Assembly (NCBI GenBank): GCA_965217265.1
Contig: CBDCHP010000009.1
Location: 62,001 to 126,000 of the forward strand
DNA: 64,000 nucleotides
Direction: 5' to 3'
Source: JAGRGG01 sp965217265
Lineage (GTDB): Bacteria > Pseudomonadota > Alphaproteobacteria > Geminicoccales > Geminicoccaceae
Of the stretch, positions 32,742 through 41,602 are shown in pieces. A program made the translations under genes and the position numbers. The notes under the pieces were generated by a model. That model made no database searches. It was given only the letters and a program-made list of their open reading frames with translations, and was not told where the DNA came from. The stretch's first letter is position 1, and every line of letters starts with the position of its first letter.

Positions 32742-34751
32742 ATGAACGATCGCCTCAGTCACCGGACCGACTTCAAGTCCAGCCGATTGGAAGAGGCGCC
32801 CGGTCTCGGTCTGAACCCGACCACCAGCCGAACGATGGGCGAGGTCATCGCCGCCCGCTTCTCGCGCCGCGGCTTCCTCCAAGGCGCGACGGCCACGACC
32901 GCCATCGCGGCCACCGTCAGCCCGCTCGCCCTCGTCGCCGCCAGAGAAGCCCAAGCCCAAGGCACGACCGGCTCGGCGTTCGACTTTCCCGAACTGGCCG
33001 CCGGCGTCGACGCCGACCACCACGTCGCCGACGGCTACAACGCCCAGGTACTGCTGCGCTGGGGCGATCCGGTCTTCGCCGACTCGCCCGCGTTCGATCC
33101 CACCAAGCAGACCGAGGCGTCGCAAGCGCGCCAGTTCGGCTACAACAACGACTTCGTCGGCTACATCCCGATCGACGGCTCGTCGGAGCACGGCATCCTG
33201 GTCGTCAACCACGAGTACACCAGCGAGCACCTGATGTTCCCCGGCATCGTCACGCCCGCCGACGAGGAGACGGCCGAGGCCGACAGCGAACTCTCGATCG
33301 ACCCGGCCGACGCGAACCGGGTCAACGTCGAGATGGCGGCGCACGGCGGCACGATCATCGAGATCCGCAAACAGAACGGCGCCTGGCAGCCGGTCCTGGA
33401 CGGCCGGGTCAACCGCCGCATCACGGCGAAGACGCCGATGCAGGTGAGCGGCCCCGCCGCCGGCCACGCCCGCCTTCAGACCTCGGCCGACCCGACCGGC
33501 CGCGAGGTGCTGGGCACGATCAACAACTGCGCCGGCGGCGTGACGCCCTGGAACACCTACATCATGGCCGAGGAGAACTTCCACGGCTACTTCATCGGCG
33601 AATTGCCAAAGGGCCACAAAGAACAAGCCAATTACGAGCGCTACGGCGTGCCCGACGGCAGCTACGAGTGGGGCAGGTTCCACGACCGCTTCGACATCTC
33701 CAAGGCGCCGAACGAGCCGAACCGCTTCGGCTGGATCGTCGAGGTCGATCCGGAAGACCCGGCCTCGACGCCGAAGAAGCGTACCGCGCTCGGCCGCTTC
33801 AAGCACGAGGGTGCCGAGAGCATCGTCGCCCCCGACGGCCGCGTCGTCTTCTACCTCGGCGACGACGAGCGCTTCGACTATGCCTACAAGTTCGTCACGG
33901 CGGGCACCTACGACCCCGACGACCGCGCCGCCAACATGGACCTGCTCGACGAGGGCACGCTCTACGTCGCCCGCTTCGACGAGGACGGCTCGGTGACGTG
34001 GATGCCGCTCACCCACGGCGAGGGGCCGCTCACCGCCGAGAACGGCTTCGAGGGCCAAGCCGACGTGATGATCGAGACCCGCCGCGCCGCCGACCTGCTC
34101 GGCGCCACGCCGATGGACCGGCCCGAAGACATCCAGCCCAACGCCGCCAACGGCCGCGTCTACGTCATGCTGACCAACAACACCAAGCGCGAGGAGGCCA
34201 ACCCGGCCAACCCCCGCGTCGACAACGCGTTCGGCCACATCATCGAGATCGCCGAAGACGGCGGCGACTTCGCCGCGACCAAGGGGACGTGGGAGATCCT
34301 GGTCAAGTGCGGCGACCCGTCGATCGCGGCGGTGGGCGCCACCTTCTCGACCGAGACGACGCAAAACGGCTGGTTCGGGATGCCGGACAACTGCGCGATC
34401 GACGCCGACGGCCGCCTTTGGGTCGCGACCGACGGCAACTCGCCCGAGGACACCGGCCGCGCCGACGGGCTCTGGGCGATGGACACCGAGGGCGAGGCGC
34501 GCGGCACCTCCAAGCTGTTCTACCGCGTGCCGGTCGGTGCCGAGATGTGCGGCCCGTGCCCCGCGCCCGACCTGGCTACGTTCTTCGTCGCCGTGCAGCA
34601 CCCCGGCGACGGCGGCGAGGACTGGGAAGGGTTCGGCCGGCCCTCCTACTACGAGGACCTCTCGACCCGCTGGCCGGACTTCAAGGACGACATGCCGGTG
34701 CGGCCGGCGGTCGTCGCCATCACCAAAAAGGGCGGCGGGAAGATCGGCTGA
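32742..34751 (+). CDS. phoX: PhoX-family alkaline phosphatase (DUF839), Tat-exported
   Basis: 669 aa. The N-terminus carries a twin-arginine signal S-R-R-G-F-L-Q-G (about residues 41-48) with hydrophobic core and cleavage near AREAQAQ. The body shows PhoX blocks: PIDGSSEHGILVVNHEYTSEH, NNCAGGVTPWNTYIMAEENFHGYF, KFVTAGTYDP, MDRPEDIQPN and FGMPDNCAIDADGRLWVATDGN. PhoX is a Ca/Fe-dependent periplasmic phosphatase releasing phosphate from organic esters. The Pho box at 32650 predicts PhoB control; AGGAG precedes the ATG. Repeat copy 9 begins just after the stop. Confidence 0.95.
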   Translation: MNDRLSHRTDFKSSRLEEAPGLGLNPTTSRTMGEVIAARFSRRGFLQGATATTAIAATVSPLALVAAREAQAQGTTGSAFDFPELAAGVDADHHVADGYNAQVLLRWGDPVFADSPAFDPTKQTEASQARQFGYNNDFVGYIPIDGSSEHGILVVNHEYTSEHLMFPGIVTPADEETAEADSELSIDPADANRVNVEMAAHGGTIIEIRKQNGAWQPVLDGRVNRRITAKTPMQVSGPAAGHARLQTSADPTGREVLGTINNCAGGVTPWNTYIMAEENFHGYFIGELPKGHKEQANYERYGVPDGSYEWGRFHDRFDISKAPNEPNRFGWIVEVDPEDPASTPKKRTALGRFKHEGAESIVAPDGRVVFYLGDDERFDYAYKFVTAGTYDPDDRAANMDLLDEGTLYVARFDEDGSVTWMPLTHGEGPLTAENGFEGQADVMIETRRAADLLGATPMDRPEDIQPNAANGRVYVMLTNNTKREEANPANPRVDNAFGHIIEIAEDGGDFAATKGTWEILVKCGDPSIAAVGATFSTETTQNGWFGMPDNCAIDADGRLWVATDGNSPEDTGRADGLWAMDTEGEARGTSKLFYRVPVGAEMCGPCPAPDLATFFVAVQHPGDGGEDWEGFGRPSYYEDLSTRWPDFKDDMPVRPAVVAITKKGGGKIG

Positions 34752-34753
34752 AC

Positions 34754-34901
34754 GAACGCTTCGCGTCGCTGCCGCGGGCTTTTCTCTTTTCTTTTTTGAC
34801 TGTTTGTCGGAGTCTCGCACGGGCGCCGGTGCGGGGCTCCGGCGGTAAGACTGGCAAAAAAGAGAAAAGAAAGGCCGCGCGCCCAGCGCACGCGAAGCGT
34901 C
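34754..34901. repeat. Dispersed palindromic intergenic element, copy 9
   Basis: 148 bp. Outer arms are normal (GAACGCTTCGCGTCGCTG ... CAGCGCACGCGAAGCGT with T- and A-tracts), but the inner hairpin is a different sequence, GGAGTCTCGCAC-gggcgccg-GTGCGGGGCTCC, so structure rather than sequence is kept. It lies two bases downstream of the phoX stop (a TGAACGA string) and one base upstream of the SDR start codon. Confidence 0.85.
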
Positions 34902-34902
34902 C

Positions 34903-35646
34903 ATGAACCAGATTGACCTGAAAGACCGCCGCGCAGTCGTCACCGGCGGCGCGCAAGGCATCGGCCTCGCCTGCGCCGAGCGCTTGGCGCACTCTGGGGC
35001 GGCGGTGGCGCTCTGGGACCGTGACGGCGCGCTCGCCGAGGAGGCGGCGAAGCGGCTGGACGGTGCGGCGGCGGTCGCGGTCGACATCACCGACTACGCC
35101 GGCGTGGAGGCGGCGCTGGCGCGGACCGAGGCGGCCATCGGCCCGATCGACATCCTCGTCCACTCGGCCGGCATCGCCGGCGCCAACGCGCCGGTCGAGG
35201 ACTATCCCCTGGACGAGTGGCGCCGCGTGATCGACGTCGACCTCACCGGCACCTTCTACGTCAACCGCGCCCTCGTCTCCGGCATGAAGGCGCGCAACTA
35301 CGGCCGCATCGTCAACATCGCCTCGGTCGCCGGCAAGGAGGGCAACCCCAACGCTTGCGCCTACTCCGCCGCCAAGGCCGGGGTGATCGCGCTCACCAAG
35401 TCACTCGGCAAGGAGCTGGCCGGCTTCGACGTCGCCGTGAACTGCGTCACCCCCGCCGCGGCCAAGACGCGCATCTTCGACCAGATGAGCGAGGCGCACA
35501 TCGCCTACATGCTGTCCAAGATCCCGCGCAACCGCTTCTTACAGGTCGACGAGGCGGCGGCGATGATCGCGTGGCTGGTGTCGGGCGAGAACGCCTTCAC
35601 GACCGGGGCGGTGTTCGACCTGTCGGGGGGACGGGCGACGTATTGA
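34903..35646 (+). CDS. Short-chain dehydrogenase/reductase
   Basis: 247 aa classical SDR: TGGAQGIG cofactor loop, HSAGIAG (NAG-like), the catalytic serine in NIASVAG and Y-S-A-A-K. The C-terminus FDLSGGRATY resembles SDRs acting on sugar acids (for example keto-deoxy-rhamnonate/fuconate dehydrogenases), but the substrate is not certain. The ATG directly abuts repeat copy 9, leaving no ordinary ribosome site outside the element; the TGA stop is the start of repeat copy 10. Confidence 0.88.
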   Translation: MNQIDLKDRRAVVTGGAQGIGLACAERLAHSGAAVALWDRDGALAEEAAKRLDGAAAVAVDITDYAGVEAALARTEAAIGPIDILVHSAGIAGANAPVEDYPLDEWRRVIDVDLTGTFYVNRALVSGMKARNYGRIVNIASVAGKEGNPNACAYSAAKAGVIALTKSLGKELAGFDVAVNCVTPAAAKTRIFDQMSEAHIAYMLSKIPRNRFLQVDEAAAMIAWLVSGENAFTTGAVFDLSGGRATY

Positions 35647-35791
35647 ACGCTTCGCGTTGCGCTCGCCGCGCGGGCTTTTTTCTTCTTTTTTGCAACTTTG
35701 CTCTCGAACTGGCCACAACGCCGAGGGCCGGCCTCGGACAAGATAAAAAAGAAGAAAAGAAAGGCCCCGCGCCAGCGGACGCGAAGCGTTA
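35645..35791. repeat. Dispersed palindromic intergenic element, copy 10
   Basis: 147 bp, GAACGCTTCGCGTTGCGC, T-tract, TTGCAACTTTGCTCTCGAACTGGCC, inner hairpin, A-tract, GCCCCGCGCCAGCGGACGCGAAGCGTTA. Both ends supply stop codons: TGAACGC for the SDR on the plus strand and TAACGC for VapC on the minus strand. Rightmost member of the family in the window. Confidence 0.9.
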
Positions 35792-36175
35792 CCAAACGCG
35801 CGCGATGCCATAAGCCTCGAACAAGGCCTCGTTCGAAACGATGGGAAATTCCTCGGTCAGGGCCTGCGCGATCAGCATCCGGTCGAACGGGTCCTTGTGG
35901 TGCGCAGGCAGGTTTCGCAGCGCCGTGATGTAGCGCGCCGTCAGCGGCAGGTGCGACAGACCGGCCCGGTTCAGTTCCAGGTCGTGATGGTCGAGGAAGA
36001 CGCCCACCTGGGGCAGCCGTCCCTGCGCGTGCTTGATCGTGATCTCCCACAGCGAGACGACGCTGACGTAGGCGACGCGCGCGTCGTCGATCGCGCGGCC
36101 CGCCGCGATCGACAGGCGGGAATTGTCTTCGAGCCGCCAGAGGAGCGCGTGGGTGTCGAGCAGGACGTCCTTCAC
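35789..36175 (-). CDS. vapC: PIN-domain toxin (VapC family)
   Basis: 128 aa. PIN-domain acidic residues are visible: D7 in LLDTHALLW, the glutamate in VSLWEITIK and the aspartates in HKDPFDRMLIAQAL, ending IVSNEALFEAYGI. VapC toxins are Mg-dependent ribonucleases that cut tRNA or rRNA. Its ATG overlaps the antitoxin stop by four bases (36172-36175). The stop codon TAA belongs to repeat copy 10. Confidence 0.93.
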   Translation of the reverse strand: MKDVLLDTHALLWRLEDNSRLSIAAGRAIDDARVAYVSVVSLWEITIKHAQGRLPQVGVFLDHHDLELNRAGLSHLPLTARYITALRNLPAHHKDPFDRMLIAQALTEEFPIVSNEALFEAYGIARVW

Positions 36176-36408
36176 GCCTCAAAGCCGAGTTCGCGCAGCC
36201 CCTCGTCGTCGAGCGGCGCGAAGACCTCGTTCGGCACGTCGCCGATCAACCCGCGCATCGTCCCCGCCTCGCGCTTCTTCGTCGGCCGCGCCGGCACGAG
36301 CGTTGCCACCGCCACGCCGCCGCGCGTGATGACCACCTCCTCGCCCGCCTCGACCCGCGAGAGGAGGCGGGCGAGGTGCGTCTTGGCCTCCTGGACATTG
36401 ACGACCAT
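36172..36408 (-). CDS. Phd/YefM-family antitoxin of the PIN toxin
   Basis: 78 aa. MVVNVQEAKTHLARLLSRVEAGEEVVITRGGVAVATLVPA is the classic Phd/YefM DNA-binding domain; the acidic C-terminal tail (EVFAPLDDEGLRELGFEA) would wrap the toxin. GGGAG ribosome site before ATG 36408. A palindromic operator at 36431-36450 and a TAATTA-like -10 lie directly upstream, so the pair is presumably autoregulated. Confidence 0.92.
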   Translation of the reverse strand: MVVNVQEAKTHLARLLSRVEAGEEVVITRGGVAVATLVPARPTKKREAGTMRGLIGDVPNEVFAPLDDEGLRELGFEA

Positions 36409-36430
36409 ACGTCTGCTCTCCCACTTTCTA

Positions 36431-36450
36431 GTCTGGTCTACGGACCAGAC
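36431..36450. promoter_or_regulatory. Inverted-repeat operator of the toxin-antitoxin operon
   Basis: GTCTGGTC-tacg-GACCAGAC, a perfect 8-bp inverted repeat 22 bp upstream of the antitoxin start. Read toward the antitoxin, TAATTATG next to it is a candidate -10. Typical position for Phd-type autorepression. Confidence 0.75.
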
Positions 36451-36491
36451 CATAATTAGGCCGATCGCGAGCAACGGGCAACGACACGCCT

Positions 36492-39464
36492 TCAACCGCT
36501 GAGCAGCCGCCCGACCAGCCCCTCGATCCGCCCCGCCACGCCGTCGGCACTCAGCGCCTCGCGGACGGCGCGGCGCTTGCGCTGGAAATTGCCGCTCGGC
36601 AGCGCCAAGGCGGCGGCGACCCGCTCGGCCTCGGCCCCCGCCGCCGCGATCTCGCGGTGCAGGCCGTTCTCCGTGTCGTAATCGCGCACCGGCAGCTCCC
36701 AGACCAGCTTGTCGAAGTCGCGCCGCCCGACGCTGCCGCGCGACTGCATCGGCGCCACCTTCTGTAAGATCACGTCGCTGTTGATCACGGCGCAGAGGTA
36801 GCGCGCCTCCTCCACCCGCCGGATCGGCGCCCAATAGGCTTTGTGGTCGATCACGATCTCCGGGTCATCGACCACGGCGGCGCTGAGGCGGGTTCCGGCC
36901 TTGGTGTAGACGACCCTCGGTCCCTTGACCGCCAATTGCAGCGATAGTTTGCGCATGTGGTCGATCTGCTGCTTGAGCGTCATGCGCGGCGTGCCGTCAG
37001 CCCGCTTGCTGGCGTGCTCGGCCCACTTGGCCTCGATGTCGCGCAGCCACGCGGCGAGGTGGCGGTGGCCGGCGGCGTCGGCGCCCTCGGCGCTCATCAG
37101 CGCCTTGCCGTCGGCCGGGACGACGGCGAGCGCCGGGTCGATCAGGCGGTAGGGCAGGATGTGCTCGCCGAGCAGGAGCGGCCGGAGAAACGCCGCCTCG
37201 ACCGGCCCCGAGGGCGGCTCGACCCGGTTCCACGGCGCCTTGTCGAGCGGCCCGGTCTTGCCGCGCACGATCGGCGCTTGGCGGCTGGCGCCGAGCCGGC
37301 CCGTCTGCCGCTCGCGCTCGACGACGAAGAAGCGGCGCGGCACGATCGTGGCGCCCTGCTTGAACTTGGCGCGGTAGGGCGAGGCGCCCGCCATCGTCGC
37401 CATCATGGGCCAGGGGGCGTCCTTGACTTTCAGGTGACGCTCGGCCTCGGCGGCGTCCGCGTCGCGGCGGGGCAGCGCGCCGGTGATCTTCGTCACCCGC
37501 GTCGGCAGGGCCGTCGGCGTCGCCCGTTGACCGAACAGGACGGCCGACGAGGTCGGGAACAGCGGTTGGACTTCTTCGAGGCTCCAGGCGCCGGTGATCC
37601 GCACGCTGGCGACGCCGAAGCCCCCCTTGCGCATCCCGGCGTAGGCCGGGCGGTTGAGCGCGGCGTAGGGGAGCACGAAGGCGATCGTGCCGCCGACTCT
37701 GAGGTAGCGTTCGGCCGCGCGCGCCCAGAACAGGGCCGAAAGGTCCTGGTTCGTGGTGAAGCTGCCCCCGGCCCACAGATTCATGCGCATCGAGGCTTCG
37801 CGCACCTTCTCGCGGATGTCGTTGCTCATGAAGCGGTAGGCGACCCAGGGCGGGTTGCCGACGACGATGTCGGCGCGGCGCTCGGGGCGGGAGAGCCAGA
37901 CCGGGCGCAGCAGGTTGCGCAGGACGAACGGCCAGACGCCGTCGCGCCCGGCGGCCTTGAGGGCGAGCAGGCGGGCGTAGGTCGCCTCCAGCTTGGCGAC
38001 GTCCTCGGCGGCGACGCCGACATCGCGGGTCAGCGCGGCGCGCAGCCGCTCCGGCGGCCGATCGCCCTCCAGCCCCTCGCTCAACGTGCGCAGCACCGGC
38101 TCGAAGCGGGCCTCGTCCTCGACCACGCCGGCCGGGATGCTCAAGGGTCCCTCGCCCGGCACGGGCAGGGTCACGTCGCGGGTCAGGCCGACGTCGCGCA
38201 GGTTCCACTGCAGGGCGTCGCCGAGGTAGACGGGAACGTGCAGGTCGCCCGCGCGCGCCTCGATGCGCTCGCTCAGGGCGAGGAGCCACGTCACGCGGGC
38301 GATGATGACGGCGACGGGATGCACGTCGAGGCCGCGCACCCGCGCCGACGCCGCGACGATCGCGGCGTCGTCCAGCCCGGCCTCGTCCCCGGCCGCGATC
38401 AGCCTCTTGAGCGCGTGGAACAGGAACGTGCCGGAGCCGCAGGCGGGGTCGAGCACGGTCTGGCGCAAGGGGTCGTCGATCGCGGCCACCGTCACCCGCG
38501 CCGCCAGCCAGTCGGGCGTGTAGTACTCGCCCAGGTCCTTGCGCTGCGCCGGGTCGATCAGGCTCTCGTAGACGGCCTTGAGCACGTCCGCCTCGACGTC
38601 GCGCAGGCGAAAGCGCGCCACCTGCCGGGCGAGGCGGACGACGAGATCGATCCCGTCCGGGTCGGCCAGCACCCAGTCGAAGAAATCGCCCTCGACCGCG
38701 CCGTAGATGCCGAGATCGGCGAGCGCCTGACCCGAGAGCAGGGCGCGCGCGTCGTCGACGGGCAGGTCGAAGACGCGGTGCGCCAGCACCTTGGCGACGA
38801 CGGTGAGGTAGGTGTGCTGTAAAAACAGGGCATCGTCGCCGACCGGCGTGCCGTAGGCCTCGCGCAACAGCCCGTCCCAGAGCTGGCGCTTCAAGGCGGC
38901 CTCGGGTTCGGCCCGCAGCCCGGCCCAGAGGCGCGCCAGCTCGGCCCCGGCCCGGCCGAAGGTCAGGCTCTCCCGGCCGAGTTCGCGGCGAAAGACCAGC
39001 GGGGTCGGGTCGAGTTCGTCGCGGGTAGCAAGCGCCGGGTCGAGCCACGCGAGGAGCGCGTCGGGGTCGGCCGCCTTGACCTCGTGCCGGCCGATCTCGT
39101 GCAGTGTGCTGTCGCGCAGTTCGTAGGCGACGAAGGTGGCGCCGTCGGTGGCGATGCCCAAGTAGCGCCGCCCGGTCCGGCGCTCGTACTCCTTGAGGTA
39201 GTCGGGCAGCCGCGCCAGCACGTCGCCCGTCTCCTGGCGCAGGTCGCGTTTGAACTCGAAGACGGTGGCGCCCAGCAGCATGTCGGCCCGACCGCGCACC
39301 TCGGGCAGGCGCATTTCGTGGTCGAGCGCGGCGTAGTCGGTGCTAAAGACGTTGCGCAGCAACTCGGCCACGTCGGTGCGCACCGCCTCGTGCCCCGGCC
39401 GCCCCGCCAAGTGGGCGACGAGGTCGGGTAAGTGGCTCGCGCGCCACGGGGTCGGCATGGACAT
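36492..39464 (-). CDS. Single-chain restriction-modification-like N6-adenine methylase with N-terminal nuclease
   Basis: 990 aa. The N-terminus shows a PD-(D/E)XK-type pattern D61-x8-E70-F-K72 (DMLLGATVFEFKRD). The methylase core has motif I DPACGSGTFLFHA (about residue 338), YYTPDWLAARV before it and motif IV NPPW (about 537). The C-terminal ~400 residues fit a target-recognition/BREX PglX- or type IIG-like region. One polypeptide could both cut and methylate DNA. No separate specificity or BREX/DISARM partner is adjacent. It lies next to the toxin-antitoxin pair, hinting at a small defence spot. Confidence 0.85.
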   Translation of the reverse strand: MSMPTPWRASHLPDLVAHLAGRPGHEAVRTDVAELLRNVFSTDYAALDHEMRLPEVRGRADMLLGATVFEFKRDLRQETGDVLARLPDYLKEYERRTGRRYLGIATDGATFVAYELRDSTLHEIGRHEVKAADPDALLAWLDPALATRDELDPTPLVFRRELGRESLTFGRAGAELARLWAGLRAEPEAALKRQLWDGLLREAYGTPVGDDALFLQHTYLTVVAKVLAHRVFDLPVDDARALLSGQALADLGIYGAVEGDFFDWVLADPDGIDLVVRLARQVARFRLRDVEADVLKAVYESLIDPAQRKDLGEYYTPDWLAARVTVAAIDDPLRQTVLDPACGSGTFLFHALKRLIAAGDEAGLDDAAIVAASARVRGLDVHPVAVIIARVTWLLALSERIEARAGDLHVPVYLGDALQWNLRDVGLTRDVTLPVPGEGPLSIPAGVVEDEARFEPVLRTLSEGLEGDRPPERLRAALTRDVGVAAEDVAKLEATYARLLALKAAGRDGVWPFVLRNLLRPVWLSRPERRADIVVGNPPWVAYRFMSNDIREKVREASMRMNLWAGGSFTTNQDLSALFWARAAERYLRVGGTIAFVLPYAALNRPAYAGMRKGGFGVASVRITGAWSLEEVQPLFPTSSAVLFGQRATPTALPTRVTKITGALPRRDADAAEAERHLKVKDAPWPMMATMAGASPYRAKFKQGATIVPRRFFVVERERQTGRLGASRQAPIVRGKTGPLDKAPWNRVEPPSGPVEAAFLRPLLLGEHILPYRLIDPALAVVPADGKALMSAEGADAAGHRHLAAWLRDIEAKWAEHASKRADGTPRMTLKQQIDHMRKLSLQLAVKGPRVVYTKAGTRLSAAVVDDPEIVIDHKAYWAPIRRVEEARYLCAVINSDVILQKVAPMQSRGSVGRRDFDKLVWELPVRDYDTENGLHREIAAAGAEAERVAAALALPSGNFQRKRRAVREALSADGVAGRIEGLVGRLLSG

Positions 39465-39536
39465 GGAACACGGATCGCTTCAATAATCGGTTGCAAGATG
39501 CTCTAGCGCAGCAACCGGCAATATCAAAGGCGCTCG

Positions 39537-39830
39537 ATGTCCGTCTCGCAGCCCGACCTGTTCAGCCACGACACGCAACCCGACCTGTTCGCCGACGTGG
39601 CCCCCGACTTCGTCGAGCGCATCCGCGAAGAGTTGGAACACACGCTCGCCAGGGTACGAGAAGCGGAAACGCTGCCCTGGGCCGACCTGACCCGGACGAC
39701 GCTGGCCGAGCGGCGCTTCCACTCGATCGCGGGCTACCTGCCCGACGCCGAGGCCGACGCGCTGCGCCGTGCCTTCGAGGCCGAGATGGCGCGGCTCTAC
39801 GTCCAGGAGGACGCGCGCGCGGACAGTTAG
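39537..39830 (+). CDS. Small conserved-looking hypothetical protein
   Basis: 97 aa, acidic, MSVSQPDLFSHDTQPDLFADVAPDFV..., with a duplicated Q-P-D-L-F motif at the N-terminus and a helical remainder (FVERIREELEHTLARVREAETLPW). AAAGG ribosome site before the ATG. Divergent from the restriction-methylation gene with a 72-bp shared promoter region, so it could be a control or accessory protein, but I do not recognise a family. The 257 bp after it hold no gene that I can see. Confidence 0.65.
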   Translation: MSVSQPDLFSHDTQPDLFADVAPDFVERIREELEHTLARVREAETLPWADLTRTTLAERRFHSIAGYLPDAEADALRRAFEAEMARLYVQEDARADS

Positions 39831-40087
39831 CGCCCCCCGCGGTCGACTCCGTCGCGCGTTCGAGGTAGACTGAGCAACCGGAGCGTTTGGCCTGCAGCCG
39901 TCGCTTCTTGTCCAAAAGGAGGTTTATCCGCACCCAAAACGGCGCACGAACGAACCCAAGAACGCATTGAAAACTAACGCAACCGGCCCCTAAAACGAAC
40001 CTGAGCCGGAGAGTTAGTGCGAAAGTTCCTAGGAATTAAGGTTTATACAGTGTAAGTTACGACTTCTCCGACGCATTCGAAAGGCAA

Positions 40088-41551
40088 TCACAGCAGCCCT
40101 GCGTACAGCGCCTTGTAGGCCTTGGCCGGCCCCTCCCAGCCGACGGGGCAGCGCATGGCGTTGGTTCGCATCCGCGCCCAGGCGTCGGGGTCGTCGCGGT
40201 AGAGGGCGTGCGCCCGCTCCAGCGTTCGGGCGAGTGCGGCCGAGGTCGTCGGCTGGAATTGAAAGCCGGTAGCGACGCCGGCTTGGAGCGCCATCGGGTT
40301 GGCGTCGATCACCGTGTCGGCGAGGCCGCCGACGTGGGCGACGAGGGGAAGCGTGCCGTAGCGCAGGGCGCAGAGTTGGGTGAGGCCGCAGGGCTCGAAG
40401 CGCGACGGGACCAGCATCGCGTCGGCCCCGGCCTGGGCGAGGTGGGCGAGCGGCTCGTCGTAGCCGACGAAGACCCCGACCCGCTCGGGGTAGCGCAGGG
40501 TCATCGCGCCTAGGCTGTGTTCGAGAGCGACGTCGCCGGAACCCACCACGGCGAGTTGCCCGCCGGCGTCGAGAAAGGGGTCGATCGCGCCGATGAGCAG
40601 GTCGACGCCCTTTTGGTGGCTAAGGCGCGAGACGACCGCGGCCAGCATGGCGTCCGGCTCGGGCCGCAGGCCGAAGCGTTCCTGCAAGGCCGCCTTGGCC
40701 ACCGCCTTGCCGTCCGCGTCGTCGGGGCCGTAAGCGGCGGGCAGGGCCGGGTCGCGCGTTGGGTTCCAGTCGTCGAGGTCGATGCCGTTCAAGATGCCGG
40801 TCAGGTCGGCCCCGCGCACGGCGAGCAGGCCGCCGAGGCCCATGCCGCCGGCCTCGGTCTGGATCTCCAAAGCGTAGGTCGGGCTCACCGTCGTGATCTT
40901 ATCGGCGTAGTAGAGCCCGGCCTTGAGGTAGCCGATCGAGCCGTAATACTCGACGCCCTCGAAGTTGTAGGCGCGCGCCGGCAGGCGCAGCCGGTCGAGC
41001 ATCCCGGCGGAGAACTGGCCTTGGAAGGCGAGGTTGTGGACGGTCATCACCGTCCTCGGCCGGGGCGACGCACCGATCGCCCCCCCGCCGAGGGCCAAGT
41101 AGGCGGGGACGAGGCCGGTCTGCCAGTCGTGCGCGTGGACGATGCGGGGCTGGAAGCCCTCGATCCGGCCGAGGCCGATCTGGGCGCCGGCCCAGGCGAG
41201 CGCGGCGAAACGCTCGGCGTTGTCGCCCCACTCGGTCCGATCGGCCGCCTGATAAGGGCCGCCGAAGCGCTCGAACAGGTGCGGCGCGTCGAGGAGGTAG
41301 AGTTCGAGATCCTCGGCCTCGGCGGCGACGATCCGCGCCCCTCCGCCCATCAGCTCGCCCAGGTCGAGGACCGTGCCGAGGCTCTGCACCTTGTTGCGGA
41401 CGGCGGGGTAGGCCGGCAGGAGGCTGCGCATGCGCACGTCGTGGTGGGCCAAGGCCCGCGGCAGGGCACCGGCGACGTCGGCGAGCCCGCCCGTCTTGAT
41501 TAGCGGGTAGAGTTCAGACGTGACGGAGAGGACGGGCAGGCGCTCGGGCAT
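40088..41551 (-). CDS. glgA: Glycogen synthase GlgA
   Basis: 487 aa GT5 enzyme that extends alpha-1,4-glucan from ADP-glucose. The N-terminal LIKTGGLADV motif (K19-T-G-G-L) binds ADP-glucose; VHAHDWQTGLVPAYLA and the C-terminal PSRFEPCGLTQLCALRYGTLPLVAHVGGLADTV are diagnostic. ATG start with no clear ribosome site. It is the last gene of a run glgC, GNAT, B3/4-domain gene, glgA on the minus strand. No branching enzyme or phosphorylase is present here. Confidence 0.96.
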   Translation of the reverse strand: MPERLPVLSVTSELYPLIKTGGLADVAGALPRALAHHDVRMRSLLPAYPAVRNKVQSLGTVLDLGELMGGGARIVAAEAEDLELYLLDAPHLFERFGGPYQAADRTEWGDNAERFAALAWAGAQIGLGRIEGFQPRIVHAHDWQTGLVPAYLALGGGAIGASPRPRTVMTVHNLAFQGQFSAGMLDRLRLPARAYNFEGVEYYGSIGYLKAGLYYADKITTVSPTYALEIQTEAGGMGLGGLLAVRGADLTGILNGIDLDDWNPTRDPALPAAYGPDDADGKAVAKAALQERFGLRPEPDAMLAAVVSRLSHQKGVDLLIGAIDPFLDAGGQLAVVGSGDVALEHSLGAMTLRYPERVGVFVGYDEPLAHLAQAGADAMLVPSRFEPCGLTQLCALRYGTLPLVAHVGGLADTVIDANPMALQAGVATGFQFQPTTSAALARTLERAHALYRDDPDAWARMRTNAMRCPVGWEGPAKAYKALYAGLL

Positions 41552-41602
41552 TGAAAAAGCTTTCGCTGTTGCGATCGGGTGGGTCGGGGGGCTTCGGCCG
41601 GG

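Noticed and set aside
36492..39464. Complete BREX, DISARM or type I system
   Set aside because: Only one methylase/nuclease polypeptide is present; no brxL, pglZ, drm, hsdS or hsdR-like neighbours were found.
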